Shown piece after piece: positions 19,883-32,925 of a DNA stretch of 64,000 nucleotides. Under the pieces are notes generated by a model. That model did no database searches. It saw nothing but the letters and a program-made list of their open reading frames with translations, and had not been told where the DNA came from. The translations under genes were made by a program, and so were the position numbers. Each line of letters opens with the position of its first letter. The stretch's first letter is position 1. The stretch spans positions 496,001 through 560,000 of the forward strand of contig CANMVC010000001.1 of the NCBI GenBank assembly GCA_947501325.1, read 5' to 3'. The DNA comes from an uncultured Sphingomonadaceae bacterium (GTDB taxonomy: Bacteria > Pseudomonadota > Alphaproteobacteria > Sphingomonadales > Sphingomonadaceae).

Positions 19883-21226
19883 ATGCCAATAGCGCCTCTT
19901 CCAGAGCTACCTTCCATTCGCCTTGGCCAACAATCGGCGAAAATGCACAGCTGGATCCAGACACGGCTATGGGCGCAGGTCATGGTCGCACTGGTGCTCG
20001 GCATTGCAGCCGGATTGCTACTCGGCCCGGAAGGCGGCCTCATTTCCGCGGAAACCGCGCGCTGGCTGGGCGCATGGCTTGCGCTTCCCGGTCAGCTTTT
20101 TCTCGGCCTTATCGCTATGGTGCTGGTGCCGCTGGTATTTGCCTCGATCATTGGCGGCCTGACCGGCAGCGGTTCAAGCGAAGCGCTGCAACGCATAGGG
20201 CTGCGCTTTGCCGGATTTGTACTCGCAACAACGTTCGCCGCTGCTGCCATTGGCATTACGCTTGCCGACATCTTGCGTCCTGGTAATGCCCTTTCCGGAT
20301 CATTCGGGATTTCATCCGGAACGGCAGTCCCGAATGGCGACGAGGCCACCTTTGATCTTGGCAAGGCGCCAGAACTGATTTCCGCGATTCTGCCCGACAA
20401 CCCGACCGCGTCCATCGTTCAGGGCGATTTGCTGGCAGTCGTCATTCTTGCCTTGCTGGTCGGCGTCGCTGCGACACAGGTTACGCGCGACCGGATCGAA
20501 CCGTTTCTGTCTGTGCTCGACGCGCTGCTGTCAATCTGCATGACTATCGTGAAATGGGCCATGTTTCTCGCACCCCTGGCGGTTTTTGGCATGATGGCCC
20601 AGCTGGTCATGCAGATCGGTTTCGATACTTTGATCGCGGTTTCTGCCTATGTCGGAACGGTGCTGCTTGGCCTGTTGCTGCTGTTCCTGCTTTACCTCGC
20701 CATACTCGCCATATTTTGCCGGATAGGGCCTGCCAGGTTTTTCAGACAAACCGGAGAGACCTTGCTGCTGGCCTTTTCGACATCCAGCTCCACCGCCGTC
20801 ATGCCCAGCACCGTGCAGTCGGCGAAGAAGCTCGGTGTCCCGCGCGACGTTGCGAACCTCGTGGTGCCGCTGGGGGCTACCATGAACATGGCCGGGACGG
20901 CGCTCTATCAAAGCGTCGCGATCCTCTTTCTCGCCCAAATGTCCGGCATTGAATTGAACGCGGGTCAGATCATGGTGATGACGGTAACGCTGGTTGCATC
21001 TTCCATTGGCGCGCCGGGAACGCCGGGTGTCAGCATCGCCATTCTGGCTAGCGTTTCCGCCGGTTTTGGGATACCGGCCGATGGCATGGTCATCGTGATG
21101 GGCGTGGACCGGATATTGGATATGAGCCGCACCAGCGTCAATGTCGCTGGCGACCTGACGGCAAGCACCCTGCTGCGCAATGTTGCCGTTCCAGTTGTGG
21201 AACAACCATCCGAACAAAGCGTTTAA
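19883..21226 (+). CDS. Dicarboxylate/amino acid:cation symporter (DAACS family)
   Basis: STSSSTAVMPSTV, NMAGTALYQSVAILFLAQ and GAPGTPGV motifs of GltP/DctA-type carriers. Confidence 0.93.
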   Translation: MPIAPLPELPSIRLGQQSAKMHSWIQTRLWAQVMVALVLGIAAGLLLGPEGGLISAETARWLGAWLALPGQLFLGLIAMVLVPLVFASIIGGLTGSGSSEALQRIGLRFAGFVLATTFAAAAIGITLADILRPGNALSGSFGISSGTAVPNGDEATFDLGKAPELISAILPDNPTASIVQGDLLAVVILALLVGVAATQVTRDRIEPFLSVLDALLSICMTIVKWAMFLAPLAVFGMMAQLVMQIGFDTLIAVSAYVGTVLLGLLLLFLLYLAILAIFCRIGPARFFRQTGETLLLAFSTSSSTAVMPSTVQSAKKLGVPRDVANLVVPLGATMNMAGTALYQSVAILFLAQMSGIELNAGQIMVMTVTLVASSIGAPGTPGVSIAILASVSAGFGIPADGMVIVMGVDRILDMSRTSVNVAGDLTASTLLRNVAVPVVEQPSEQSV

Positions 21227-21471
21227 CCCCTGGCGACACAATTTTCGAAACAGGACCATCATCTACACAAATTAGCCAACAAAGGTGAATTGGACAGCCT
21301 GATGGTCGCAGCCGATCCGGACAGTCTTGGTCAGATGCGCCCGCTGTTACACCAAGAAGTGACTGACCAAATCATTCTGGAAATGAGCAAGACACAGACC
21401 AGTTCTTCGATTAGGGATATCGACCGAACGATCAGGACAATTGATATCTGCAGCGTGTTTGCAGCCTATAC

Positions 21472-21981
21472 TTAGCCAGCGACCAGTTTGACGAACGTGC
21501 TTTCAACCCAACCGCTTTTGCATGGCCCATCATAATTCCGCTTCGAGCGGACGGGTGAAGACACACCGCAATCGGCGCTCAGAGCTCCGTCTTCGTTGTC
21601 CGCTGATTGGCCGCTATTGTCATAAACGATACCAAACCATTGCTGATCAATGCTGCGCGTGCAGATGTAGACCAAATTTCCTTCTGACAAACTGTCTTTG
21701 CTTTTGGCGCTATCAAATGGCGCTATCCGGACATCCAACTGGTTGCTGCGCAAACCAGCAATCCTGCCAACGGCCTGACAAGCATCAAAGCGCGGGCCGC
21801 CCTCACCGATGCGAACCGGTCGCTCTCCGGGGTTCGAGCCAACGCGTTCGGAACGACCGGTGGGATTGGTAACATCCACCTGGCTTTCTTGAAGATCATC
21901 GCTGACCTTAGTGGTCTCGGAACAGGCGCTGGCGGCGAGACAGATCAGCGCAGCAGGGATCAGGGTTCTTATCATAATCAT
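21472..21981 (-). CDS. Small hypothetical lipoprotein
   Basis: Signal sequence with lipobox LAASAC; coherent 169 aa ORF, four later Cys. Confidence 0.6.
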   Translation of the reverse strand: MIMIRTLIPAALICLAASACSETTKVSDDLQESQVDVTNPTGRSERVGSNPGERPVRIGEGGPRFDACQAVGRIAGLRSNQLDVRIAPFDSAKSKDSLSEGNLVYICTRSIDQQWFGIVYDNSGQSADNEDGALSADCGVSSPVRSKRNYDGPCKSGWVESTFVKLVAG

Positions 21982-22032
21982 CGTCTAGACCATGTTGCAG
22001 GCTTTTGGAACGATTCGAATGGGCAAGTTTGT

Positions 22033-22434
22033 CTAAAGCACAATTTGGGTCTGCGTAACAACCGCCACCAACGTCTCATCCTCCAGCGATATACGAGTTT
22101 GCCAGACAGATTGCCGTCTGCCAACTTTCAGGGGGACGGATTCTCCATAAACCATCTGCCCCTCTGGCGCGGCAGTCAGAAAATTGGTTTTGCTTTCGGA
22201 GGTGGTGGTACCGCTCGATCCTTCGGGCAGATTGGCAAAACCACCAAAAGCGCCCAGGACATCGGCGAACGTCATCACCGCGCCGCCATGAATGGACGGT
22301 GTGCCGCGCCCATTTCCGGCGGTACAGATTTCAGGCCGCACCAGCATCTCGCCGCGGACTTTTTCCATGGTCATTTCTGTGATTTTGATACCCATGGTCT
22401 TTGCAAAGGGGACGATATCGGCGGGGTTACTCAT
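22033..22434 (-). CDS. PaaI family hotdog-fold thioesterase
   Basis: GTPSIHGGAVMTFADVLG and hotdog-length ORF. Confidence 0.8.
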   Translation of the reverse strand: MSNPADIVPFAKTMGIKITEMTMEKVRGEMLVRPEICTAGNGRGTPSIHGGAVMTFADVLGAFGGFANLPEGSSGTTTSESKTNFLTAAPEGQMVYGESVPLKVGRRQSVWQTRISLEDETLVAVVTQTQIVL

Positions 22435-22528
22435 CTGTCATTCTCCTGTTCCAATCAGGGTGTAGGGTAGCATTTTATCGACGAAAATAGCTGCTATCGA
22501 CAGCCGGTATCGAAAACCGATTAAGTAA

Positions 22529-25114
<2,586 letters not shown>

Positions 25115-25157
25115 GAGCGGCGATCTGGAGCGATTATTCAGGCTTGATCGCTCCACC

Positions 25158-25188
25158 CGTTCGTCCTGAGCCCGTCGAAGGACGAACG
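25158..25188. repeat. Short dispersed palindromic repeat
   Basis: CGTTCGTCC-TGAGCCCGTCGAA-GGACGAACG, 9-bp perfect arms, in the convergent gyrB/POP intergenic gap. Confidence 0.8.
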
Positions 25189-25218
25189 GATTTTGAAGCC
25201 ACCACATCCTAGGTAAAG

Positions 25219-27378
25219 CTAGTCGGCAATCTCCAACCCGATGGCGTCCGCCATAAACCCGTAAATATCAGAATATTCCTCTATGATTTTATCGGTCGGC
25301 TTCCCGCTGCCATGTCCGGCCCGCGTTTCAATGCGGATCAGGTGCGGTTTGTCACCCGTATTCAGTGCTTGCAGGCGCGCAGTATATTTAAAGCTATGGC
25401 CCGGCACCACGCGGTCGTCGGTATCGGCCGTGGATACGATCAGGGCCGGATAGTCGGTGCCATCCTGAATATTGTGATAAGGCGAATAGGTCAGAAGTTT
25501 CCGGAAATCCGCTTCCTTGTTCGGATAGCCATAATCGTCGACCCAATAGCGTCCGGCAGTAAACCGGTCGAAGCGCAGCATGTCCATCACGCCCACAGCG
25601 GCGTGACCGGCCGAGAACAGGTCTGGCCGCTGGTTCATCACGGCACCGACGAGCAGGCCGCCATTGGAACGCCCTTCAATCGCCAGACCATCTTTCGGGG
25701 TAATGCCCTCGGCGATCAGATATTCACCGGCAGCGATAAAATCATCGAACACATTCTGCTTGTTCTGCAAGCGGCCGCCATCATGCCATTCCTTGCCATA
25801 TTCCCCGCCACCGCGCAGATTGGCAGAAGCATAGACGCCGCCTGCCTCGATCCAGGCCATTTTAGGGGCGCTATAACCGGGTAGAACCGAGATATTGAAA
25901 CCGCCATAGCCATAGAGCAATGTCGGCGCGCCCTCGCTCAGATCGAGATCCTTCTTGTGCACCAGAAATAGCGGGATTTTTGTGCCATCTTTGCTCTCGT
26001 AAAAGCGCTGTGTGACGGCGATGGAATCAGGGTCAAAAGGAATATCCGGTTTTGCCCAGACAGTCGGCGTACCCGCTTGATCAAAGCTATAGATTGTCGC
26101 AGGTCGATTGAAGCTTTCAAAAGCGAAATAGCCAGCCGACGCCTTGGCCGAACCATCCAGCCCCTTCACCTGTCCCAGCCCCGGCAAATCGACAACGCCT
26201 TTCGGACTGCCGTCCAGCGCAAATAGCTCCAAACGGCTCTTGGCGTCGTCAATATAGTCCACGGCCAGCGTTTCGCCGACCAGGATGGCATCATCAATCG
26301 TCGCCATATGCTCCGGCACAATCTCCACCCATTCAGGGGTCTCGGCACTGACATCCGTCTTCATCACCCGCAGGCGCGGCGCGTCCATGTTGGTAACAAA
26401 ATATAACGTGTCGCCTACGCCATCGATCAGCGACCAGTTATGATCAAAGCCGGTGATCAGCTTGCGCGGCTCGATCTCGTTCGCATCGACCTTGACCAAG
26501 GTGATTTCATAACGATCATCTGTCCCCGACGAGGATGTGATGACCACCCATGCCTTGTCCGAGGTTACAGTCGCCGAATGGCTTAACTCCGGCTGGTCGG
26601 GGGTCGCATAGACCTTGATATCCTGGCCCTGTTCTTTGCCAAGCATGTGCATGTAGATGGTTTGGTTTTTGTTCAGCGACTGAAAGGCTTCGCCCTCTTC
26701 CGGCTCCGGAAAGCGGGAATAGAGAAATCCGCTATTACCGGGCATCCAGGCAAGGTTGCTAAACTTCACCCATTCAACCGTGTCTTTCATAATCTCGCCG
26801 GTTGCGACGTCGATGACTTTCAACGTGCGCCAGTCGGAGCCGCCGTCCTGAACCGCGTAAACCAGCAAGCTGCCGTCTTCCGAAGGCTTCCATTCGGCCA
26901 GCGCCGTAGCACCATCTTCCGACCAACCGGCCGGGTCGATCAGCACCCGCTCTTCGCCGTCTTTGCCATCCCGGACGTAGAGTATCGCTTGATTCTGGCC
27001 GCCGCTCTTGCGTTCGTAGAAATATTTACCGCCAGCCTCAACCGGTGGATCAATCTCGTCATAGTCAAAAAGTGCTGTCATCGATGCGGCCAACGCTTCA
27101 CGTCCAGGCAGCGTCTCAAGATAAGCATCGGTCACCGCATTTTGGGCCTCAACCCATGCCGCGACCTCTGCATCTTCGCGCACATCATTTTCCAGCCAGC
27201 GATAGGGATCGGCGATCATCTCGCCAAATTGCTCGTCTACCACATCGACAGTCTTGGTTTGGGGATAGGTCAAAGCCGCAGCATCCTTTGTCTTTTCTTC
27301 AGTTTGAGCAAGAGCCGGATTAACAGCAACGGCTGCACTAGTGGCCAGTGCGACGGCAAGAAAGCTGGTGATACGCAT
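25219..27378 (-). CDS. Prolyl oligopeptidase (S9A), secreted
   Basis: Signal peptide; LAIEGRSNGGLLVGAV catalytic Ser, DDRVVPGHSFKYTA, RAGHGSGKP. Confidence 0.95.
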   Translation of the reverse strand: MRITSFLAVALATSAAVAVNPALAQTEEKTKDAAALTYPQTKTVDVVDEQFGEMIADPYRWLENDVREDAEVAAWVEAQNAVTDAYLETLPGREALAASMTALFDYDEIDPPVEAGGKYFYERKSGGQNQAILYVRDGKDGEERVLIDPAGWSEDGATALAEWKPSEDGSLLVYAVQDGGSDWRTLKVIDVATGEIMKDTVEWVKFSNLAWMPGNSGFLYSRFPEPEEGEAFQSLNKNQTIYMHMLGKEQGQDIKVYATPDQPELSHSATVTSDKAWVVITSSSGTDDRYEITLVKVDANEIEPRKLITGFDHNWSLIDGVGDTLYFVTNMDAPRLRVMKTDVSAETPEWVEIVPEHMATIDDAILVGETLAVDYIDDAKSRLELFALDGSPKGVVDLPGLGQVKGLDGSAKASAGYFAFESFNRPATIYSFDQAGTPTVWAKPDIPFDPDSIAVTQRFYESKDGTKIPLFLVHKKDLDLSEGAPTLLYGYGGFNISVLPGYSAPKMAWIEAGGVYASANLRGGGEYGKEWHDGGRLQNKQNVFDDFIAAGEYLIAEGITPKDGLAIEGRSNGGLLVGAVMNQRPDLFSAGHAAVGVMDMLRFDRFTAGRYWVDDYGYPNKEADFRKLLTYSPYHNIQDGTDYPALIVSTADTDDRVVPGHSFKYTARLQALNTGDKPHLIRIETRAGHGSGKPTDKIIEEYSDIYGFMADAIGLEIAD

Positions 27379-27403
27379 AGAAATTCCCCGAACAATGGAA
27401 ACA

Positions 27404-27442
27404 AACCAAAAGAGGCCACGAGCTTATCGCTCGCAGCCTCTT
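27404..27442 (-). terminator. Terminator downstream of rplQ
   Basis: Minus strand AGAGGctgCGAGCgataaGCTCGtggCCTCTTTTGGTTT. Confidence 0.65.
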
Positions 27443-27476
27443 ATATCAATTGAAACTGTCTTTCCGATGAAGCGGC

Positions 27477-27899
27477 TTACGCCTCTTCGAAATCTTCCTC
27501 AGCGTTCTGATCCGGACCACTGTCCTGACCTTTTGCATTTTCGTCACGGTCCACCAATTCAATTACCGCCATTGGGGCAGCATCGGAATCACGGAAACCG
27601 GCACGAATGACACGAGTGTAACCACCGTTACGGTCGCTATAACGCTCGGCCAAAACTTCAAAAAGCTTCTTTTCCTGCACTTCGTCCATCAAACGCGAAT
27701 GCGCGAGGCGACGGTTGGACAGGCCACCTTTTTTAGCGAGCGTGATCAATTTCTCTACATAAGGCCGCATTTCTTTGGCTTTGGGCAGGGTTGTCATGAT
27801 CTGCTCATGCTTAATCAGTGCCGCAGACAGGTTTTTCAGCAAAGCCTGACGGTGAGCACCGGTCCGCTGCATACGGCGGCCCTTCATTCTATGACGCAT
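27477..27899 (-). CDS. rplQ: 50S ribosomal protein L17
   Basis: [34 protein letters not shown]. Confidence 0.97.
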   Translation of the reverse strand: MRHRMKGRRMQRTGAHRQALLKNLSAALIKHEQIMTTLPKAKEMRPYVEKLITLAKKGGLSNRRLAHSRLMDEVQEKKLFEVLAERYSDRNGGYTRVIRAGFRDSDAAPMAVIELVDRDENAKGQDSGPDQNAEEDFEEA

Positions 27900-27984
27900 A
27901 TTCTATACTCCGTTCGTATTGGGGCCGTATGAGGTACCCCGATGCAGGCCGGTTCAAAGGGTCGGCCAGTTTTCCCTTTTCAGT

Positions 27985-28065
27985 ATTCCTGCGAAAGCAG
28001 GAATCCAGGGTGGTTGAACGCAGAGTTAGCGAAGAACCTCCCTAGGCTCCTGCTTTCGCAGGAGC
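27985..28065. repeat. Paired inverted REP/BIME-like repeat between rpoA and rplQ
   Basis: ATTCCTGCGAAAGCAGGAAT ... GCTCCTGCTTTCGCAGGAGC, each a hairpin, in opposite orientation. Confidence 0.75.
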
Positions 28066-28076
28066 ACAAATTAATA

Positions 28077-29135
28077 TTAACCCAGAAGCTCTTGCTCAAG
28101 CTTCTTGGCCATTTCTTCGATATTTTCAGGCGGCCAGCCAGGAATGTCCATTCCCAGACGCAGCCCCATGCTGGACAATACTTCCTTGATTTCGTTCAAG
28201 GACTTGCGGCCAAAGTTAGGCGTACGCAGCATTTCGGCTTCGGTCTTCTGCACGAGATCGCCAATATAGATAATATTGTCGTTCTTGAGACAGTTTGCCG
28301 AACGCACCGAAAGTTCGAGCTCGTCGACCTTCTTGAGAAGGTAGCGGTTGAGCTGGTTCGCATCGCTTTCCTGCTGGCTCTGGGCTGCGGCCATGCCGAT
28401 GGGCGATGATACGCTTTCCAAAGCTTCTTCGAAATGCACGAACAGCTGCAACTGGTCCTGAAGAATGCGGGCTGCGTAGGCAATCGCATCTTCCGGGGTC
28501 ACGGTGCCGTCGGTGTCGATGGTGAGGTTCAGCTTGTCAAAGTCGAGCTCCTGGCCAACACGGGCATTGTCGACTTTGTAGGAAACCTGACGGATGGGCG
28601 AATAGAGCGAGTCTACCGGGATCAAGCCGATTGGAGCGTCTGCCGGACGGTTAGCAACCGCTGGCACATAGCCTTTGCCGACATTAACGGTTAGTTCCAT
28701 GTTGAACGACGCGCCTTCATCAAGGTGACAAATAACGAGATCCGGATTCATCACTTCAATGTCGCCGGAAACAGCAATGTCGCCTGCAGTCACTTCAGCA
28801 GGACCGGTTGCAGAAAGCTGCAGACGCTTGGCGTCTTCACCTTCCATCTTCAGAGCAATCTGTTTGACGTTCAAAACAATGTCGGTGACGTCTTCACGTA
28901 CGCCCGGAAGCGACGAGAATTCATGCAGGGCATTTTCGATCTTGATCGAGGTAACCGCAGCGCCTTGCAGCGATGACAGCAAAACGCGACGTAGTGCGTT
29001 ACCAATGGTCAAACCAAAGCCGCGCTCAAGAGGTTCCGCTACGAAAGTAGCTTTGCGCTTGGGATCACCACCGGATTTTATATCGAGAACATTGGGCTTC
29101 TTCAGTTCTTGCCAGTTCTTCATATTGACAGTCAT
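28077..29135 (-). CDS. rpoA: DNA-directed RNA polymerase subunit alpha
   Basis: [33 protein letters not shown] and C-terminal alpha-CTD. Confidence 0.99.
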   Translation of the reverse strand: MTVNMKNWQELKKPNVLDIKSGGDPKRKATFVAEPLERGFGLTIGNALRRVLLSSLQGAAVTSIKIENALHEFSSLPGVREDVTDIVLNVKQIALKMEGEDAKRLQLSATGPAEVTAGDIAVSGDIEVMNPDLVICHLDEGASFNMELTVNVGKGYVPAVANRPADAPIGLIPVDSLYSPIRQVSYKVDNARVGQELDFDKLNLTIDTDGTVTPEDAIAYAARILQDQLQLFVHFEEALESVSSPIGMAAAQSQQESDANQLNRYLLKKVDELELSVRSANCLKNDNIIYIGDLVQKTEAEMLRTPNFGRKSLNEIKEVLSSMGLRLGMDIPGWPPENIEEMAKKLEQELLG

Positions 29136-29238
29136 GGACTTCCCCTAGTGAGTTCAAAGAGTGGGTTGGACCGTTACCACTCTGAATTACCAAAAATTGG
29201 AAACTACCGGCCGGATAGTTCCCGTAAACTTGAGCGGC

Positions 29239-29628
29239 TTAGACGCGGCGGCGTTTGGACGGACGGACACCATTATGCGGGATCGGCGTAACATCGCGGA
29301 TCGAGGTAATGGTGAAACCGACGGCCTGCAGCGCGCGAAGTGCGGATTCACGGCCAGAGCCAGGTCCTTTCACTTCCACTTCCAGGGTGCGAACACCGTG
29401 GTCAGCTGCTTTCTTGCCAGCGTCTTCTGCTGCAACCTGCGCCGCGTATGGCGTAGATTTACGAGAGCCTTTAAAACCCATCATACCTGCAGAAGACCAG
29501 CTTATCGCATTGCCCTGTGCATCGGTGATGGTGACCATCGTGTTGTTAAATGTGGCGTTGACGTGCGCTACGCCTGCCGAAATATTTTTGCGCGCGCTTT
29601 TCTTAATGCGCTGCGGTTCGCGTGCCAT
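29239..29628 (-). CDS. rpsK: 30S ribosomal protein S11
   Basis: [17 protein letters not shown]...[10 protein letters not shown]. Confidence 0.98.
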   Translation of the reverse strand: MAREPQRIKKSARKNISAGVAHVNATFNNTMVTITDAQGNAISWSSAGMMGFKGSRKSTPYAAQVAAEDAGKKAADHGVRTLEVEVKGPGSGRESALRALQAVGFTITSIRDVTPIPHNGVRPSKRRRV

Positions 29629-29687
29629 GTGATCAATTCCTACCTAATATCCAGAAGAGACAGTTCCCAAAAACTGGGACCACTGTC

Positions 29688-30056
29688 TTATTTTTTCTTA
29701 CCAGCAATCGCTTTTGGCTTGCCTTTACGGGTGCGCGCATTGGTGTGCGTACGCTGTCCGCGAACAGGAAGTCCTTTACGATGACGAAGACCGCGATAGC
29801 AGGCCAGATCCATCAGACGCTTGATGTTCATTGCGGTCTCGCGACGCAAGTCACCTTCAACAGTCAGATCCGCATCAATGGTTTCACGAATTTGCAAAAC
29901 TTCCTGATCGGTAAGGTCCTGAACCCGGCGGGCTGGATCGATTTTCAATTTTTCGACAATTTCAGCCGCTTTTGTGCGTCCGATACCGTGAATATAGGTA
30001 AGCGAGATAATTACGCGCTTGTTTGTTGGGATATTTACCCCGGCAATACGTGCCAA
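29688..30056 (-). CDS. rpsM: 30S ribosomal protein S13
   Basis: [30 protein letters not shown]...[11 protein letters not shown]. Confidence 0.98.
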   Translation of the reverse strand: MARIAGVNIPTNKRVIISLTYIHGIGRTKAAEIVEKLKIDPARRVQDLTDQEVLQIRETIDADLTVEGDLRRETAMNIKRLMDLACYRGLRHRKGLPVRGQRTHTNARTRKGKPKAIAGKKK

Positions 30057-30193
30057 TATTTTTCTCCTGCTCCACAGAGACCGATTCGCCGGCCCCTATC
30101 TCATAGCTAAGCTGTTAAAATTACATCCAAAACGCACAAAACCAGCGGACGCCACGAAAGCGTTGCCGGTTGTATGGGATTTCGAATAACGTT

Positions 30194-30222
30194 CAGATAG
30201 GGAGAGTCGCACGCGCTGTCAA
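30194..30222 (-). promoter_or_regulatory. Candidate sigma-70-type promoter for rpsM-rpsK-rpoA-rplQ
   Basis: Minus strand TTGACA-N17-TATCTG, about 140 bp upstream of rpsM. Confidence 0.5.
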
Positions 30223-30327
30223 GCATCGTAACTCTGCCATTTTCGACAAGATGGTTTTTATCTTGCTCCTGGACAATATCCGTCCTCATAAGGGTTTTCA
30301 ACCCTGTCGCTTGTATAAGGAAAATGC

Positions 30328-31380
30328 GTGACCATCAGAAATAAGCATGATCTGTTCGAAATTGCCGGAACGACTGTCCCACCCGGCAAAGCAGCAGACA
30401 TAGCCATTCCGGTCAGCGACCTATCTGCTGGTATGCAAGCCAATCTCGAAGTCCGGGTTTTCCACGGCAAGCGAACTGGTCCGACGATTTTTGTCAGCGC
30501 CGCCATTCATGGCGACGAAATCATCGGAACCGAGATTATTCGCCGGGTCATGAAAAAGCTCAATGCCTCACGAATGGCGGGCACGGTCATATTTGTACCG
30601 GTCGTCAACATGTTTGGATTTATCACCCATAGCCGCTACCTGCCCGATCGCCGCGATCTGAATCGGTCCTTTCCGGGGGCGGAAAAAGGCTCGCTTGCCT
30701 CTCAGCTCGCCCACATCTTCTCGACCGAGATTATCGGGCATTGCTCACTGGGCATTGATATCCACAGCGCCGCGCTGCACCGCTATAACCTGCCGCAAAT
30801 CCGGATTGCTTCCGGCAATGCCGAATTGAAGGACTTGGCGATAGAATTTGGCGCGCCCGTTGTCATCGAAGCCGAATTGCGCCCGGGCTCCTTGCGCGCA
30901 CTTGCACGGGAAGCGGGTGTAGACATGCTGCTGATGGAAGCCGGTGAAGCCTTGCGTTTTGACGAGTTTTCGGTGCTCACAGGCGTAAACGGTATCTTGC
31001 GCGTTCTGCGCAAACTGGACATTATCCAAACCAAGCGTCTTGGCAAACGCGGCGCCCCTCCTGCCCAGGCGACGAAAACCGCATGGCTCCGGTCTACCAA
31101 AGGCGGAATTTGCAGGCTAATGGCACCATCCGGAACCAAAGTGCACAAAGGCGATGTTGTCGCCATCGTCAGCGACATATTTGGCGAAGGGGAAGAAGCC
31201 ATTATCGCCCCCGACGACGGCATCGTCATTGGCCATTCGAACCTGCCGGTGGTCAATCAGGGCGACGCCCTGCTTCACATTGCACAGGTTCGAGTGTTCG
31301 ATACTGTGGGTGAGCGCGTCGAGAAAATCGAGGATGCTCTATACAGCGACCAGTTGCTCGATGAAGACGAGGTTATCTAG
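30328..31380 (+). CDS. Succinylglutamate desuccinylase/aspartoacylase family protein
   Basis: SAAIHGDEIIGTEIIRRVM zinc-binding motif, DIHSAALHRYNLPQIR, C-terminal barrel-sandwich-like domain. Confidence 0.9.
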   Translation: MTIRNKHDLFEIAGTTVPPGKAADIAIPVSDLSAGMQANLEVRVFHGKRTGPTIFVSAAIHGDEIIGTEIIRRVMKKLNASRMAGTVIFVPVVNMFGFITHSRYLPDRRDLNRSFPGAEKGSLASQLAHIFSTEIIGHCSLGIDIHSAALHRYNLPQIRIASGNAELKDLAIEFGAPVVIEAELRPGSLRALAREAGVDMLLMEAGEALRFDEFSVLTGVNGILRVLRKLDIIQTKRLGKRGAPPAQATKTAWLRSTKGGICRLMAPSGTKVHKGDVVAIVSDIFGEGEEAIIAPDDGIVIGHSNLPVVNQGDALLHIAQVRVFDTVGERVEKIEDALYSDQLLDEDEVI

Positions 31381-31445
31381 CGAGGGTGAGCGCGGCGCGG
31401 CTTATCCCGTGATCCGCATCGGTTTTTGACCGGCTGGTTTCAGGC

Positions 31446-32351
31446 TTAACCCTTACCTTTGGTTTTCGTATTGCCGGTCTTCGCCTTTGCCTCGATAAAC
31501 TCGATTATCTGTCCGGCGACATCCTTGCCCGTGGCATTTTCAATGCCTTCCAGCCCGGGCGAGCTGTTCACCTCCATAATCACCGGACCATGATTGGCGC
31601 GCAATATATCGACGCCGGCGACGTTCAAGCCCATGACCTTGGCCGCGCGGATCGCGGTTGACCGCTCCTCTGGCGTAATCTTGACCATTTTAGCCGACCC
31701 GCCACGATGGAGGTTGGACCGGAAATCGCCTTCGGCACCCGTACGCATCATCGCCGCGACCACCTTGCCGCCGACCACGAAAATGCGGATATCACTGGAG
31801 CCAGCTTCCTTGATAAATTCCTGCACAAGAATGTTCACGTTGAGCCCGCGAAATGCCTCGACCACGGACTTTGCCGAATTGGCAGTTTCACCCAGCACCA
31901 CGCCAATGCCCTGCGTTCCCTCGAGCAGCTTGATGACCGCTGGCGCGCCGCCGACAATCTTCAGAACTTCATCGGTTTGCTTGGGATCATGGGCAAAAGC
32001 CGTAACCGGCAAACCCAGGCCATGTTTGGCAAATATCTGCATCGAGCGCAGCTTGTCACGCGATCGACCAACTGCAACGCTTTCGTTCAGGGGCCAGACG
32101 CCCATCATTTCAAACTGGCGCAGCACAGCAAGGCCATAATGGGTAATCGACGCGCCGATGCGCGGAATAACCGCATCAAACCCAGACAGCGTCTCGCCAT
32201 TGTAGAGGATAGACGGTCGGTGAGAGGTGATGTTCATCGTGCAACGCAAAGTGTTCAAAATCTGCATTTCATGCCCGCGTTCCTCAGCCGCCTCAACCAA
32301 ACGCTTGTGTGAGTACAGCTTCGGATTCCGTGCAAGCATAGCGATTTTCAT
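31446..32351 (-). CDS. rimK: RimK-type ATP-grasp ligase (alpha-L-glutamate ligase)
   Basis: [61 protein letters not shown]. Confidence 0.95.
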   Translation of the reverse strand: MKIAMLARNPKLYSHKRLVEAAEERGHEMQILNTLRCTMNITSHRPSILYNGETLSGFDAVIPRIGASITHYGLAVLRQFEMMGVWPLNESVAVGRSRDKLRSMQIFAKHGLGLPVTAFAHDPKQTDEVLKIVGGAPAVIKLLEGTQGIGVVLGETANSAKSVVEAFRGLNVNILVQEFIKEAGSSDIRIFVVGGKVVAAMMRTGAEGDFRSNLHRGGSAKMVKITPEERSTAIRAAKVMGLNVAGVDILRANHGPVIMEVNSSPGLEGIENATGKDVAGQIIEFIEAKAKTGNTKTKGKG

Positions 32352-32361
32352 AGTGTATCTT

Positions 32362-32847
32362 TCATATTTCGAGTTCTTCGGGCCGTCCCAGCATCCAGCG
32401 CTTGGCGCTGTTGACCAGAAACCCTCGTCGGAGTGCGCGGCGACCCACCAGCATGGGGAATGCCATGGATTGCCTGTTTGCCAAGGTGATATGACCGAGC
32501 CATGTCAGTGGCCCCAACGTGATTAATGTTTCTATTACATATCTTTGCTCGGTTTTACCATTGGAACTTTTTATAGCGCGATGGTCATAAACCCTTGCTT
32601 CGCAGTCTTGTGCAGCATGTTCGGGAGATTTCGGCACGGTAAAGCGCACCCATTGTTCGCCAGCCCGTTCAAAGGGCCGGATCCGGACGGCATGAAGCGA
32701 CGAGGTCGCCGCACCGCTATCAATCTTCGCGTGGACGTTTTTTATCGCAAGGTCCGGCAAGCTGATCAGTTCGCACCAGCCAATTTCGCACGGCTCTTTC
32801 AATTTTTTACGGGGCCTCGCGGGCTTCTCAGATTTTGTTGATACCAT
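32362..32847 (-). CDS. RimK-associated ATP-dependent zinc protease family protein (RimB-like)
   Basis: [33 protein letters not shown] aspartyl-protease-like motif; 10 bp upstream of rimK. Confidence 0.88.
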   Translation of the reverse strand: MVSTKSEKPARPRKKLKEPCEIGWCELISLPDLAIKNVHAKIDSGAATSSLHAVRIRPFERAGEQWVRFTVPKSPEHAAQDCEARVYDHRAIKSSNGKTEQRYVIETLITLGPLTWLGHITLANRQSMAFPMLVGRRALRRGFLVNSAKRWMLGRPEELEI

Positions 32848-32873
32848 CGACCGAATATGTGGTCGATGGTATC
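32840..32873. repeat. Perfect 13-bp inverted repeat spanning the rimB start codon
   Basis: GATACCATCGACC-GAATATGT-GGTCGATGGTATC. Confidence 0.9.
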
Positions 32874-32925
32874 ATGATAGGCAAGTATATTCGGCTCAAG
32901 CCGTGACTGTTGGCCTAGCGCAGTT

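Noticed and set aside
21290-21475. 61-aa plus-strand ORF after the DAACS transporter
   Set aside because: No recognisable domain; may be a small gene remnant but not supportable
30107-30301. 64-aa minus ORF in the rpsM/desuccinylase gap
   Set aside because: Overlaps the candidate rpsM promoter; no family features
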